The position numbers and the translations under genes are program-made. DNA of 64,000 bases from a virus: the IMG/VR virus record IMGVR_UViG_3300026183_000930, positions 1-64,000 of that record. The stretch is one strand, 5' to 3'. Below the pieces are notes generated by a model. It did not search any database and was not told where the DNA came from. It saw only the letters and a program-made list of their open reading frames with translations. Positions within the stretch are counted from its first letter, which is position 1, and each line of letters starts with the position of its first letter. Shown here piece after piece: positions 7,815 through 15,314 of this stretch.

Positions 7815-8066
7815 CTACTGCTTGTTCTGTGATTCGTTGATCTGTTTGCCTAATTCATCACCTGCACCACAACCCACAACTGCTCCCACGATTGTTGCAA
7901 GTGTCTTACCTGAGCCTGAGCCTACATGACTACCCAAATAACCGCCACCCACACAACCGGCCACAGTAGAAATCTGTCTCACAGATTTATCTGACATACT
8001 GCCAGTGGTTGCACTACAAGCCGACAAACCGATTAGGGCTACTAGAGCCAATGCCAACTTTTTCAT
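7815..8066 (-). CDS. Glycine-zipper lipoprotein
   Basis: An N-terminal signal sequence ends in a lipobox (LSAC, Cys at about residue 17), predicting lipidation and outer-membrane or periplasmic location. Residues 35-75 contain GxxxG-type repeats (GCVGGGYLG, GAVVGCGAGDELG) typical of the glycine-zipper 2TM/17-kDa surface antigen group. The ATG overlaps the stop of the upstream membrane gene (TAATG), so the two are translationally coupled. Possibly an envelope modifier. Confidence 0.8.
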   Translation of the reverse strand: MKKLALALVALIGLSACSATTGSMSDKSVRQISTVAGCVGGGYLGSHVGSGSGKTLATIVGAVVGCGAGDELGKQINESQNKQ

Positions 8067-8275
8067 TATTGTGCCTCCTTATTTGTTTGTGTTGCTAATG
8101 CAACTAAACCAAAAAATATTGTTCCTAAGATTGAAACTCCTGCAACTGCCCATCTCCACAATGCGTTAGCATCTTCCGGCATACAAGCACCGCCACAATC
8201 TTCTAGCACTCCTACGCCTACTAAAGCACAGAAGAATACCATAAAGATTGAAAAGTATGATATAATGTTTTTCAT
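8066..8275 (-). CDS. Small membrane protein, 69 aa
   Basis: Two hydrophobic segments (about residues 4-24 and 42-62) flank a short Cys-containing loop (DCGGACMPED). The start at 8275 is chosen because AGAGAGGTA lies just upstream; a longer frame to 8311 would run through the ribosome-binding site. It overlaps the lipoprotein gene by TAATG. A Cys-rich periplasmic loop between two membrane segments is its only notable feature. Confidence 0.75.
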   Translation of the reverse strand: MKNIISYFSIFMVFFCALVGVGVLEDCGGACMPEDANALWRWAVAGVSILGTIFFGLVALATQTNKEAQ

Positions 8276-8299
8276 TTGTACCTCTCTGTTCATATTATT

Positions 8300-8327
8300 A
8301 ATATAGCACATTTTGGAATTCCGTCAA
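8300..8327 (-). promoter_or_regulatory. Sigma70-type promoter for membrane protein and lipoprotein
   Basis: TTGACG, 16-bp spacer ending in TGC, TATATT on the minus strand. Confidence 0.85.
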
Positions 8328-8358
8328 CCTCTTATTTTGTTCCATGACATGGAATAAA

Positions 8359-8427
8359 TTTAAGGGCAATAAATGAATACTGCCCTTAAATCCGAAACAG
8401 TTTAACTGAGAGGTTAGTAACTGTTTC
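8359..8427. terminator. Two tandem hairpins downstream of the AAA ATPase gene
   Basis: TTTAAGGGCA (8359-8368) pairs perfectly with TGCCCTTAAA (8381-8390). GAAACAGTT (8394-8402) pairs with AACTGTTTC (8419-8427). In the minus direction they follow the AAA gene. There is no long U run, so RNA 3'-end protection or a weak terminator are both possible. Confidence 0.55.
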
Positions 8428-8457
8428 TGTCGCATCATCTTTGAAGAGAGGTTTTGA

Positions 8458-9516
8458 TTATGATGCGAATTTTGTTCCTGTGTAACCTGGTTGGGCTCCA
8501 CGTTTCATACAAGTCACTCTTGCCAACTTTTGCCAATCATCTGACATCTTTTTCAAGTCTGCAAGTTTAGTAACCATTCTTAATGAAATCTCATTTAGCT
8601 GATCTTTGTGATCTTCCATGAACTGTATAAGGCCTTGACCTTCTTGTTCAGAGAAGCCGTATTCTCCCAGCATGTTACCATCTTTGATAACTTGCTTACA
8701 TCTAAGAAACTTGTCTCTAGCAGAGTCCATTGTAAGATCCAAGTAGTGACATCTTGACATGATCGCCGCCAAGTGATCTTGCAACTTCTTAGACTTCACA
8801 TAGTTGAACTTGATGTTTGTGATCATGATCACTGAACCTCGATATTCAAATCTATCAGGCACACCTTCATGTGCAAGTACTCTAGACTCTGAGTTCCAAC
8901 TGATGTAACGTTTCTTACTGCTGTCCAAAGCCGCTTTCAAGATGTTAAGTGATACATCATCAAACAGTACTGTATCACAATCGTCTAGCACTAGTATGTT
9001 GCCTGGGTCTGAAAACTTGTACAACTTTTGATAAAGACCCAGTGCTGACATTGAACCTCTAACAACTTCAAACTTGGGTGGCACATCTGCCATCTTGTTA
9101 AAGATGTCCGAACGGTTCAGTTGTTCTTCAACACCGTAACTTTTACCAACACCCGGAGGTCCGGACACAATCATTGCTCTAACGTTGCCTTCTTGTGTTG
9201 CCTCTGTCATTTGTGTTAACACCTCGAACCTTTCACGTATACGTTCGATGGCTTCTTCATCTGTTTCTGTTACAACTTCTTTCTTCTTAGGTTGTACTCC
9301 ATCTAGCACAACATAGTCTGCGTCACGTTGATCAGCAACACGTACCCTAATTGGCTTAGCCGGAAACTCTCCTTCTGATGCTGTGCGTCCATCTACTAAG
9401 AAGAAACCGCCGCCCTTTTTCAATGGGCTCCAATCTCTGATCATTGTAAACACAACATCTTCAACCGGTTGGTCGTTGTAAATACCTGTTTTAATTTTAA
9501 CTGCGTTTGCTTTCAT
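8458..9516 (-). CDS. AAA-family ATPase
   Basis: A 352-residue protein with Walker A GPPGVGKS (about residues 119-126) and a Walker B segment ILVLDD followed by CDTV (about 180). Its N-terminal 90 residues look like a separate small domain with a basic surface. The start at 9516 is preferred because GAGAGGA lies 5 nt upstream; the frame extends 10 codons further without a ribosome-binding site. The promoter sits inside the end of the next gene upstream (9555-9582). Role unknown; phage AAA proteins of this size may remodel protein complexes or load helicases. Confidence 0.85.
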   Translation of the reverse strand: MKANAVKIKTGIYNDQPVEDVVFTMIRDWSPLKKGGGFFLVDGRTASEGEFPAKPIRVRVADQRDADYVVLDGVQPKKKEVVTETDEEAIERIRERFEVLTQMTEATQEGNVRAMIVSGPPGVGKSYGVEEQLNRSDIFNKMADVPPKFEVVRGSMSALGLYQKLYKFSDPGNILVLDDCDTVLFDDVSLNILKAALDSSKKRYISWNSESRVLAHEGVPDRFEYRGSVIMITNIKFNYVKSKKLQDHLAAIMSRCHYLDLTMDSARDKFLRCKQVIKDGNMLGEYGFSEQEGQGLIQFMEDHKDQLNEISLRMVTKLADLKKMSDDWQKLARVTCMKRGAQPGYTGTKFAS

Positions 9517-9549
9517 TTGTCCTCTCTTCGTTTTGTTAATTTGCAATTG

Positions 9550-9714
9550 TTAATATACTAACACAGATCCATGATTTGTCAACCGCTTAGATAATTCTCT
9601 AATTTTTTTATCTGCGACCTCTTGGATCCATTTGTTCTCTTTGTTTCTGTCTTTCCAAGCCTGCAACCTTTTGGCAATTGCTTGTGCTTGATCTTCTGTT
9701 AACATTTTTTTCAT
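9550..9714 (-). CDS. 54-aa basic helical protein
   Basis: A small Lys/Arg-rich protein predicted to be mostly one or two helices. The ATG at 9714 follows an AAGGT site placed immediately after the hairpin at 9724-9745. Its last codons contain the complete -35 and -10 elements of the AAA ATPase promoter, so protein and promoter share sequence. No family recognised. Confidence 0.6.
   Translation of the reverse strand: MKKMLTEDQAQAIAKRLQAWKDRNKENKWIQEVADKKIRELSKRLTNHGSVLVY
9555..9582 (-). promoter_or_regulatory. Sigma70-type promoter for the AAA ATPase, inside upstream gene
   Basis: TTGACA, 16-bp spacer ending in TGT, TAGTAT on the minus strand, wholly within the 3' end of the 54-residue gene. 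Confidence 0.85.
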
Positions 9715-9723
9715 ATATACCTT

Positions 9724-9745
9724 CACTGGCTCTAATGAGCCAGTG
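9724..9745. repeat. Perfect hairpin over a stop codon
   Basis: CACTGGCTC (9724-9732) and GAGCCAGTG (9737-9745) form a 9-bp perfect stem with a 4-nt loop. The loop holds the stop codon of the 123-residue gene, and the ribosome-binding site of the next gene starts immediately after. It could act in RNA processing or translational coupling. Confidence 0.7.
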
Positions 9746-10103
9746 TCCCATCGTTGTTCATGTACAGTGCACCTGTCCACTTAACAATGTAATCTCCAAA
9801 GATATTTCCTCGAGGAGCATTCAGTGCCGGGTTGGCCCATGATGCCGCTTTAAGAATATCTCCTTGTTTGAACTGCACACCTTTAGAAGTTGCGAAGTCT
9901 GTTTTAACAATAAATGAATGAACAGACTTTTGTGTTCCGTGTTTGGTTGTAACTTTGATAAACTTTTTACCAGCACTAGTTTCAATACCTTCACAAAACT
10001 CTTTGTCCATGTTTTGTTTCACAGTATCATTTTTACTAGCACCTCTCCAACCAATGTAGTCTTGCTTGATCTTTTCGATATAGTTGTTTAATTGTTCTTG
10101 CAT
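9732..10103 (-). CDS. Hypothetical protein, 123 aa
   Basis: A soluble protein with an amphipathic N-terminal helix and a beta-rich C-terminal half. It has its own promoter (10128-10155) and a GGAGAGGTA leader. Many Lys residues and a KGxxFKxGDILKAA segment suggest a small barrel, but the family is not recognised. Confidence 0.7.
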   Translation of the reverse strand: MQEQLNNYIEKIKQDYIGWRGASKNDTVKQNMDKEFCEGIETSAGKKFIKVTTKHGTQKSVHSFIVKTDFATSKGVQFKQGDILKAASWANPALNAPRGNIFGDYIVKWTGALYMNNDGTLAH

Positions 10104-10127
10104 TTACCTCTCCTTGTTATTTTAATA

Positions 10128-10155
10128 ACTATAGCACATCTTTGGAATTTGTCAA
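10128..10155 (-). promoter_or_regulatory. Sigma70-type promoter for the 123-aa gene
   Basis: TTGACA, 16-bp spacer ending in TGC, TATAGT on the minus strand. Confidence 0.85.
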
Positions 10156-10156
10156 C

Positions 10157-10657
10157 CTATGCTGTTTTTTCCAATTTATAAGACCTTTTTAGGATGCCAA
10201 TGTGTTCCTTAACTGCATCAATCATCAAAGGCTTCCATTGTGGATTGTCGTAATGCGAATAAAACCAAGTGCCTACTGGTCTACCCAAAAAGTCTTTGTC
10301 GCCTACATTTTTCATCAAGTAAATGTATTCCTCACCCGATCTAAATCCGTTTTCCAAATAATCGTTTTCGTCTTTGTAAACTCTATACTTGCAATCCTTC
10401 TCGCCTCGGTCTCTCATGTAATAAACATTTTGAAAGTTATATGTCTCGGCTTGTCTGTTATCAAAATCAATTGTTTCGCCGATAAACATTCCCCAACTGC
10501 TGGCATCACCAAGTTTAATTGCTTTGCCAACTTTGTTGGGATCTTCCCAATGCTCAATTAACTTGTAACCTAACCCGCCCGGGTATCCATCCCAATGCTG
10601 ATAGCTCGAGATGATTTGTTTGTTTTGCTGTAAACCTATTCTTGCTCTTGTTGCCAT
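10157..10657 (-). CDS. Conserved-type phage hypothetical protein, 166 aa
   Basis: The N-terminus (MATRARIGL, then a QHWDGYPGGLG segment) is a pattern I associate with small conserved phage proteins of unknown function. It is rich in Tyr, Trp and Gly and has no transmembrane segment. Independent promoter (10687-10714) and AGAGAGGTA leader. Its stop lies 2 nt from the -35 of the next promoter. Confidence 0.8.
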   Translation of the reverse strand: MATRARIGLQQNKQIISSYQHWDGYPGGLGYKLIEHWEDPNKVGKAIKLGDASSWGMFIGETIDFDNRQAETYNFQNVYYMRDRGEKDCKYRVYKDENDYLENGFRSGEEYIYLMKNVGDKDFLGRPVGTWFYSHYDNPQWKPLMIDAVKEHIGILKRSYKLEKTA

Positions 10658-10686
10658 TTTACCTCTCTAGTTGTTTTTATTATTTT

Positions 10687-10714
10687 ATATTAGCACGTTT
10701 ATTTAATTTGTCAA
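10687..10714 (-). promoter_or_regulatory. Sigma70-type promoter for the 166-aa gene
   Basis: TTGACA, 16-bp spacer ending in CGTGC, TAATAT on the minus strand. Confidence 0.85.
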
Positions 10715-10723
10715 CCTCTAGCA

Positions 10724-10963
10724 CTAGTAGTCGTCTCCGTAGTAACCGTAGTCTTCATCAGTACCAAACCCTGCTGAAGCAAGTGCTTCACCGTCATCGT
10801 ATAGATCATCGTAATCGTGATCTTCGTAATCGCTGTACTCATCGTCCTTAGCAATGTGCACCATACCATCGTATGCTACTTCATATTCAATCTTAAGCGT
10901 TTCCGCCTCGTCAAGCGTTTCTGCTGTGTCAATGATTTCGTTGTTCCAAATTAAGTTGTACAT
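10724..10963 (-). CDS. Very acidic 79-aa protein
   Basis: The second half is dominated by Asp, Glu and Tyr (for example DDLYDD and YYGDDY), giving a strong negative charge. Such early phage proteins can mimic DNA or bind basic host factors, but no specific target is indicated. Promoter at 10989-11016 and GGAGAGGCA leader. Confidence 0.7.
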   Translation of the reverse strand: MYNLIWNNEIIDTAETLDEAETLKIEYEVAYDGMVHIAKDDEYSDYEDHDYDDLYDDGEALASAGFGTDEDYGYYGDDY

Positions 10964-10988
10964 GTGCCTCTCCTTTGTTTATAGTTTT

Positions 10989-11016
10989 ATATTAACATAA
11001 GTTGGATTCTTGTCAA
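10989..11016 (-). promoter_or_regulatory. Sigma70-type promoter for the acidic 79-aa gene
   Basis: TTGACA, 16-bp spacer, TAATAT on the minus strand. Confidence 0.85.
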
Positions 11017-11020
11017 CCTC

Positions 11021-11395
11021 TTATTTTGTTCCACTTTGTGCGGATTCTGTAATGCTCCATATGGGATCTTCTTCGTATGCTTCCCAGTGAAGTGTGTTGC
11101 TGGATTCAAGTTCATACCACAGCTCTTCGATCTCCTTGTATTCTGCTTCTAGGTCTTCTCTAGACATCTTGTGAAAACCTCTAAAGCCACCTTCTAAGAT
11201 ATATGACAGAGTTGAATAATCTCGTTCTAGATAATCGGAATAGATCTTGTGTGCTTCAACCTGCATACATCGTTCAGCCATCACATAATGCGACAACTTC
11301 ATTGCCCTACTGTCTTCGTAGTAGGGCTCATGTGAGTCTTGGTCATTTAAGTCTGCAGGCAGTGTGCCCAGTGGATCAAATCGTTCATCAACCAT
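11021..11395 (-). CDS. Hypothetical acidic protein, 124 aa
   Basis: Mostly helical and Glu/Tyr-rich. The start at 11395 is preferred because GAGGAGGAAT precedes it; the frame continues 8 codons upstream through that site. It is the last gene of a three-gene unit transcribed from 12196. No family recognised. Confidence 0.65.
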   Translation of the reverse strand: MVDERFDPLGTLPADLNDQDSHEPYYEDSRAMKLSHYVMAERCMQVEAHKIYSDYLERDYSTLSYILEGGFRGFHKMSREDLEAEYKEIEELWYELESSNTLHWEAYEEDPIWSITESAQSGTK

Positions 11396-11399
11396 TTGC

Positions 11400-11567
11400 T
11401 TATTCCTCCTCTTGCACATCTACTGTTATGGTATATGATATACCTGTGATGCCCGGAGAGTCTTTAAAGGCATCATGTTGTTGCACATATTCCCATATCA
11501 TTTCGGAAACATATTCTTTATCTTTCTTGTTGAAGTCTTCGTTGATACCTACTATTTGTTTAGCCAT
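11400..11567 (-). CDS. 55-aa hypothetical protein
   Basis: A small acidic protein. The ATG at 11567 has a GAGGAAG site upstream and overlaps the end of the Api92-like gene by 8 nt, indicating coupled translation. The longer frame to 11618 would run antisense-like through the neighbour's end and is less likely. No family recognised. Confidence 0.6.
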   Translation of the reverse strand: MAKQIVGINEDFNKKDKEYVSEMIWEYVQQHDAFKDSPGITGISYTITVDVQEEE

Positions 11568-12141
11568 TTGCCGCTTCCTCCTTTTGATCTTCTTCATACT
11601 GTTGCATACTTTCAACAATGCCCATGTAGTCGTCTAATAGTCGACCATCTTCTGTTTCCCAAAAGTCTGAATCAGACTTGGGTGCATCTTCACTACATGA
11701 ATAGCAACGATCATCAAAGTCTTCCCAAATGCCCATAAAGTCCATTCCGGGTTCATAGTAGATCAATCGTATTGAGCAATCTTTGTTGTGTTCTAAATAT
11801 TCTTCACACGCTCCAATTGGCGGGGCCCACGCTGAGTCAAAGCCAATTGACAATCTAGCATTGTCTCCATCACCTTCCACTTTGATGTTGTCGTCATATA
11901 GATCAACATCCCATTTGGTAGACCATTTAGCAACACGCCAATCATACCAATTGTTGTGTCCGTCTACCACAGGTTGTTTTGACATTTTCTCAGTATCGCT
12001 TGAGCTTTCTGTATCCTCTAACTCTTTGGGCATTGGATACAAAGTGTTTAGCAATTGACCTTCTTTGGCACCTTCTAGAAGTTTATCTAATTTGTGCTTT
12101 GGTCCTGTTATTTCAATATTGTTATTACACCAGTTTGGCAT
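11560..12141 (-). CDS. Api92/DUF1281-like ferredoxin-fold protein
   Basis: The N-terminus MPNWCNNNIEITGP and the later WGTKWD-like segment (here WSTKWDVD) followed by FDSAWAPP match the phage and plasmid DUF1281/Api92-like family with a ferredoxin-like fold. Function unknown. Here the family core is interrupted by an acidic insert and followed by an acidic C-terminal tail. First gene of a three-gene unit, promoter at 12169-12196. Confidence 0.75.
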   Translation of the reverse strand: MPNWCNNNIEITGPKHKLDKLLEGAKEGQLLNTLYPMPKELEDTESSSDTEKMSKQPVVDGHNNWYDWRVAKWSTKWDVDLYDDNIKVEGDGDNARLSIGFDSAWAPPIGACEEYLEHNKDCSIRLIYYEPGMDFMGIWEDFDDRCYSCSEDAPKSDSDFWETEDGRLLDDYMGIVESMQQYEEDQKEEAANG

Positions 12142-12168
12142 ATTTTACCTCTCTCTGTTTATGTTATT

Positions 12169-12196
12169 ACTATAACAGCCTTTCCAAATTTGTCAA
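12169..12196 (-). promoter_or_regulatory. Sigma70-type promoter for the 12141-11021 unit
   Basis: TTGACA, 16-bp spacer, TATAGT, then an AGAGAGGTA leader on the minus strand. Confidence 0.85.
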
Positions 12197-12199
12197 GTG

Positions 12200-12448
12200 T
12201 TATATTTGATTATCTGTAATATCAAATACCCACTGATCCCATGGTTCAGTAGTTGTTGCTTCTAACACATTTGGAATGACTTCTGTGTGAGTGTAGTCTT
12301 CAATCGCATTTTTGATTGTGTTTGCTACATCCTTGTTGATGTAGTCGCACCATACTGATCCATTTTCAAACCATGGATCAATTTGATCGTTGTGTGCTAC
12401 TGCTACCTCAAATTTGATTTTGTCTAATACTGTTTTTTCAAATGCCAT
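12200..12448 (-). CDS. 82-aa hypothetical protein
   Basis: A small acidic alpha-beta protein with several Trp residues. Independent promoter (12468-12495) and GAGAGGTATATG start context. The stop lies 3 nt from the -35 of the next promoter, showing how tightly these single-gene units are packed. No family recognised. Confidence 0.65.
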   Translation of the reverse strand: MAFEKTVLDKIKFEVAVAHNDQIDPWFENGSVWCDYINKDVANTIKNAIEDYTHTEVIPNVLEATTTEPWDQWVFDITDNQI

Positions 12449-12467
12449 ATACCTCTCCTTTATTTTT

Positions 12468-12495
12468 AATATAACACATCTTTGAGATCTGTCAA
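12468..12495 (-). promoter_or_regulatory. Sigma70-type promoter for the 82-aa gene
   Basis: TTGACA, 16-bp spacer ending in TGT, TATATT on the minus strand. Confidence 0.85.
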
Positions 12496-12499
12496 CCTC

Positions 12500-12678
12500 T
12501 TAGTTTCGAGCTAGAGTGGTTAGTTCTAGCTCTAAGGATTTAATTTATAAAGTCTCTATCCCTGAAATGACTTGCATCATTGTTATTAAGTTTATAGAGC
12601 TAATAACCCCGCGACTGGGAAGAAGGGCTCTTCTTTCATTGTGCATACTATAACCGATTACCAACCACGGACCTCAAG
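12500..12678. other. Intergenic segment with inverted repeats
   Basis: No gene visible. GAGCTAGA (12508-12515) pairs with TCTAGCTC (12525-12532), CTCTAT (12554-12559) pairs with ATAGAG (12594-12599), and a GAAGA/TCTTC hairpin lies near 12618-12635. On the minus strand it would be the 3' untranslated region of the 13564-12679 operon; a processed or independent RNA is possible. Confidence 0.4.
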
Positions 12679-13074
12679 TTATACCTCAGCACATGAAACC
12701 TTTAATTCTAATTGTTTGTACAATTCTGTAGATTCTTTTTTGGCTTCTGCAATTGCTTCATCAATGCAATCACCATACCAACAATCATCATTGTGTTCTG
12801 CTTGTTTCTCAATCACTGACTCTGCATGATCATCTTTGTAGTACAAGCCTCCTAGACCCGATGAACCCATCAAGTGGCCTCTAAGATAAACCCTTGCACC
12901 AAACACAAACCATGCATCATACCCTTCATCAATTCTTTTGGCCATATGGTCTGTGTCTGTTTCATCACAGTACAAGTCTTTGGGATGAATGTCTTCGTAA
13001 TAGTATCCTACACGAATATCAAAACCATCTTTGGTATGACGCAAATGTTCTATCTCGTTAAAGTGATCTGACAT
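12679..13074 (-). CDS. Hypothetical protein, 131 aa
   Basis: An acidic, Tyr- and His-rich protein. The start at 13074 is chosen because its ATG overlaps the upstream stop (TAATG) with AGAGG nearby. Third gene of the operon from 13616. The WFVFGARVYLRGHL segment and repeated Tyr suggest a compact soluble fold; family unknown. Confidence 0.65.
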   Translation of the reverse strand: MSDHFNEIEHLRHTKDGFDIRVGYYYEDIHPKDLYCDETDTDHMAKRIDEGYDAWFVFGARVYLRGHLMGSSGLGGLYYKDDHAESVIEKQAEHNDDCWYGDCIDEAIAEAKKESTELYKQLELKVSCAEV

Positions 13075-13427
13075 TACACTGCCTCTCTTTTCCATTCAAA
13101 CTCATCTGTAGACCATTCACAATCTTCATAGTCTATAGAATCCGAATCTTCATATGGAACACATTCAGCAACCTTTACTGCCTCGAATGATTCCGAAGAA
13201 TCCGGATTGTAGTCTTGTGCATGAACTTCTACAGGCTCACCATCATGAAAGCCTTCACTCCATTCAATTCTTTCAATGCCACCATGGTCGATAACAGCAT
13301 CTATGGCTTGATCTTTATTGGTTGCAACAACATCATACTCTACCCAGCAAGTGTAGGCTCGACGAACTCTAAACTTCTGTTTGCCAATATCCTTGTGAGG
13401 ATTGTCTTTACCGTATTCTTTTTTCAT
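13074..13427 (-). CDS. Hypothetical protein, 117 aa
   Basis: Basic N-terminus followed by an acidic C-terminal half. The ATG at 13427 overlaps the stop of the 46-residue membrane protein (ATGA). A longer frame to 13523 exists only because it reads the membrane-protein gene in another frame. Second gene of the operon. No family recognised. Confidence 0.7.
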   Translation of the reverse strand: MKKEYGKDNPHKDIGKQKFRVRRAYTCWVEYDVVATNKDQAIDAVIDHGGIERIEWSEGFHDGEPVEVHAQDYNPDSSESFEAVKVAECVPYEDSDSIDYEDCEWSTDEFEWKREAV

Positions 13428-13564
13428 AACATTAACCCCGCCAGTATTGCTAAAGTAAATCCAAATGCTAGCCACCCTGCGATGTAGCCAATGCCAAATG
13501 CTATTGCTCTGTGTATTAACCAAATAATAGCACCGCCTCTTGTTTTTTTATCGTATATTAACAT
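13424..13564 (-). CDS. 46-aa membrane micro-protein, paralogue of 56735-56839
   Basis: One hydrophobic segment covers most of the C-terminal 25 residues. The motif AFGIGYIAGWLAFGF (residues 22-36) then TLAILAGL is nearly identical to the 34-residue protein at 56735-56839, where the neighbouring gene also starts in its stop region. Conservation of sequence, start context and gene arrangement at two distant loci supports it as real. First gene after the promoter at 13589-13616, with AGAGAGGTAC before the ATG. Confidence 0.75.
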   Translation of the reverse strand: MLIYDKKTRGGAIIWLIHRAIAFGIGYIAGWLAFGFTLAILAGLML

Positions 13565-13588
13565 AGTACCTCTCTTTGTTATAGTTTA

Positions 13589-13616
13589 ATAATAGCACAA
13601 CTCTGTTTGTTGTCAA
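13589..13616 (-). promoter_or_regulatory. Sigma70-type promoter for the 13564-12679 operon
   Basis: TTGACA, 16-bp spacer ending in TGC, TATTAT on the minus strand. Confidence 0.85.
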
Positions 13617-13629
13617 CCTCTTAAAAGTG

Positions 13630-13704
13630 TTAATTTGCGTAGGTTATTACTGACAAAACAAAGTTAGCAACAATCATTGCACCCACAATATCTAAAACTA
13701 TCAT
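13630..13704 (-). CDS. 24-aa hydrophobic micro-protein
   Basis: A possible 24-codon frame whose ATG overlaps the stop of the zinc-ribbon gene (TAATG). Nearly all residues are hydrophobic, so it would be a single membrane-spanning peptide. Third frame of the unit from 14266. Supported only by coupling and composition. Confidence 0.4.
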   Translation of the reverse strand: MIVLDIVGAMIVANFVLSVITYAN

Positions 13705-13940
13705 TAGTTCCACTCGTCCCAATTGTAAATGCCTTCGACACCTTGGTTGCCGTATTCTTTGTCTTGCATTTCTTCATATGACACAGTATCGTCTTCTACC
13801 ATGCCACCGTCGTTTTGACTGAGCCATGTGCTACCACAAACCGGACACGCATCTTTGTCAGTGTTGATTGGTCCGTGATCGCAATCTTTACAATACCAAT
13901 CGTCTACATACTCGTCTTCAAGATAAAAAGGATCTTGCAT
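13704..13940 (-). CDS. Zinc-ribbon acidic protein, 78 aa
   Basis: Two Cys pairs, CxxC (about residues 17-20) and CxxC (32-35) in the form WYCKDCD and CPVCGS, make a rubredoxin-like or zinc-ribbon knuckle. The remainder is very acidic. It overlaps the upstream gene by TAATG. Likely a small metal-binding adaptor; no enzymatic residues seen. Confidence 0.75.
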   Translation of the reverse strand: MQDPFYLEDEYVDDWYCKDCDHGPINTDKDACPVCGSTWLSQNDGGMVEDDTVSYEEMQDKEYGNQGVEGIYNWDEWN

Positions 13941-14215
13941 TATGCCACCTTCCTTTCTTTAGTTAATAGGTTGCCGGGCACGTTCCATCTCACAGAACCT
14001 GTGTCGACAACTACGTTTTTGATTTTGACTTTGGTCACTGTGCCTGTTTCAGTTCTACCATATCTGCCTTTGAAAGAAACAGTGTCACCTACTTTGAATG
14101 TCTGTGCTTGTTGAGTGTGAATTTGATTTCTTCTCAACTTGATTGCATCAATCACAGTGTTTAGGTCTTCGTTGTTTAATTTGTAAATTGTGTCTATTAC
14201 TTTTTCTAATGTCAT
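13940..14215 (-). CDS. 91-aa protein with KOW/SH3-like barrel
   Basis: A helical N-terminal half is followed by a barrel-like sequence: VGDTVSFKGRYGRTETGTV, then KNVVVDTG and RWNVPGNLL. This resembles KOW or tudor-type small barrels that bind nucleic acid or proteins. First gene after the promoter at 14239-14266, AGAGAGGTA leader. Confidence 0.7.
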   Translation of the reverse strand: MTLEKVIDTIYKLNNEDLNTVIDAIKLRRNQIHTQQAQTFKVGDTVSFKGRYGRTETGTVTKVKIKNVVVDTGSVRWNVPGNLLTKERKVA

Positions 14216-14238
14216 GTTTACCTCTCTGTTATTAAATT

Positions 14239-14266
14239 AATATAGCATGAATCCAAAATGTGTCAA
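14239..14266 (-). promoter_or_regulatory. Sigma70-type promoter for the 14215-13630 unit
   Basis: TTGACA, 16-bp spacer ending in TGC, TATATT on the minus strand. Confidence 0.85.
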
Positions 14267-14274
14267 CCTCATTT

Positions 14275-14535
14275 TTAATCCAACAAAATCATATACTCTT
14301 TTGGATAATGTTCTTTAAACCAATCAAGGCCGTCTCTCACAGTTTGCCACAACTCATGTCCGCCATCATCAATATTGTTTTGATGAGCTAACATCTCTGC
14401 GCCTTTGATTGCATCGTACACCGCAACGGCTGTTGGCTGTAACGTACAGGCTTGTCCCGAATAAGGATTCTTAACTTCAACTGGTTCTGTGTCAAATAGT
14501 TCTACCACAAATGGTGGGTTTGGTTCTTTTTGCAT
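14275..14535 (-). CDS. Hypothetical protein, 86 aa
   Basis: The pattern of Pro-rich N-terminus, a VKNPYSGQAC segment and a C-terminal helix ending DGLDWFKEHYPKEY recalls short phage proteins of unknown role. The start at 14535 follows AGAGAGGA; the ORF reaches 14556 only by passing through that site. Own promoter at 14562-14589. Confidence 0.7.
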   Translation of the reverse strand: MQKEPNPPFVVELFDTEPVEVKNPYSGQACTLQPTAVAVYDAIKGAEMLAHQNNIDDGGHELWQTVRDGLDWFKEHYPKEYMILLD

Positions 14536-14561
14536 AATGTTCCTCTCTGTGTTCATATCTT

Positions 14562-14589
14562 AATGTAGCATAGTTCTAATACTTGTCAA
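14562..14589 (-). promoter_or_regulatory. Sigma70-type promoter for the 86-aa gene
   Basis: TTGACA, 16-bp spacer, TACATT (weaker -10) on the minus strand. Confidence 0.75.
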
Positions 14590-14645
14590 CCACTTTTTGT
14601 AGTGCCTACCTGTTACAGTAAACACTACATTTAGTTTGTTATATG

Positions 14646-15254
14646 TTAAGCAACTTCTTGTTGTGTTGCGTTTACAAATTGCACAAGCTCATCGTTGCAT
14701 TTTTTCCAAAAGTCCGCGTCCATGTCCACGTCCAAATTAACAGCACCGTCATCTTGCATGCCTTGTTCACTGTAGTCAAAGTCCAACAAGTCACCTAACA
14801 GTTTGCTGTCAAAGTCACAATGCTCTTCCATGTACTTTATGCTGTTAGCAATAAACCCATCGTCTGTGTAAATCATGCCGTCGCTGTCTTGTTCATGTTT
14901 TATTTTGTTTATTAGTGCATTGTTGTCATCGTCACTGCCATCATACCATGTGCCGTCTTTGCCACTGCCATCGTAACTAATAGTTCCACTAAGTCCGCCA
15001 CTCCAATAGTAGCCACAGTCTTCATCACTGTCTTCGTATTTTGTAACTGTCAAGCCAATGTTTTCAACTTTAACACCCTTCACAACATTTTTGTTCCATA
15101 AACTAGTGCCGTCAGTCCATATTCTGTTGCCACCCACATATATGCTAATGTGTGCTGTAGTGTCGTAATCGTCACCACTGTCCCATTCAAAGTCAACATT
15201 TTTGTTTTGTAAAAACTTAATGCCTGCTTGTATTTGTGCTTGTGTATATTTCAT
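14646..15254 (-). CDS. Acidic hypothetical protein, 202 aa
   Basis: An Asp-rich protein with Gly-Asp-Tyr repeats in the middle (for example YDGSGKDGTWYDGSDDD), predicted beta-rich with an acidic surface. No signal peptide. Own promoter (15283-15310) and AGAGAGGTA leader. A short inverted repeat (TGTAGTG/CACTACA, near 14599-14631) lies downstream and may help end the transcript. No family recognised. Confidence 0.7.
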   Translation of the reverse strand: MKYTQAQIQAGIKFLQNKNVDFEWDSGDDYDTTAHISIYVGGNRIWTDGTSLWNKNVVKGVKVENIGLTVTKYEDSDEDCGYYWSGGLSGTISYDGSGKDGTWYDGSDDDNNALINKIKHEQDSDGMIYTDDGFIANSIKYMEEHCDFDSKLLGDLLDFDYSEQGMQDDGAVNLDVDMDADFWKKCNDELVQFVNATQQEVA

Positions 15255-15282
15255 TGTGTACCTCTCTTTTTGTTATGTTATT

Positions 15283-15310
15283 AATGTAGCACATTTGTGT
15301 GTTTTGTCAA
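15283..15310 (-). promoter_or_regulatory. Sigma70-type promoter for the 202-aa gene
   Basis: TTGACA, 16-bp spacer ending in TGC, TACATT on the minus strand. Confidence 0.75.
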
Positions 15311-15314
15311 GTGT

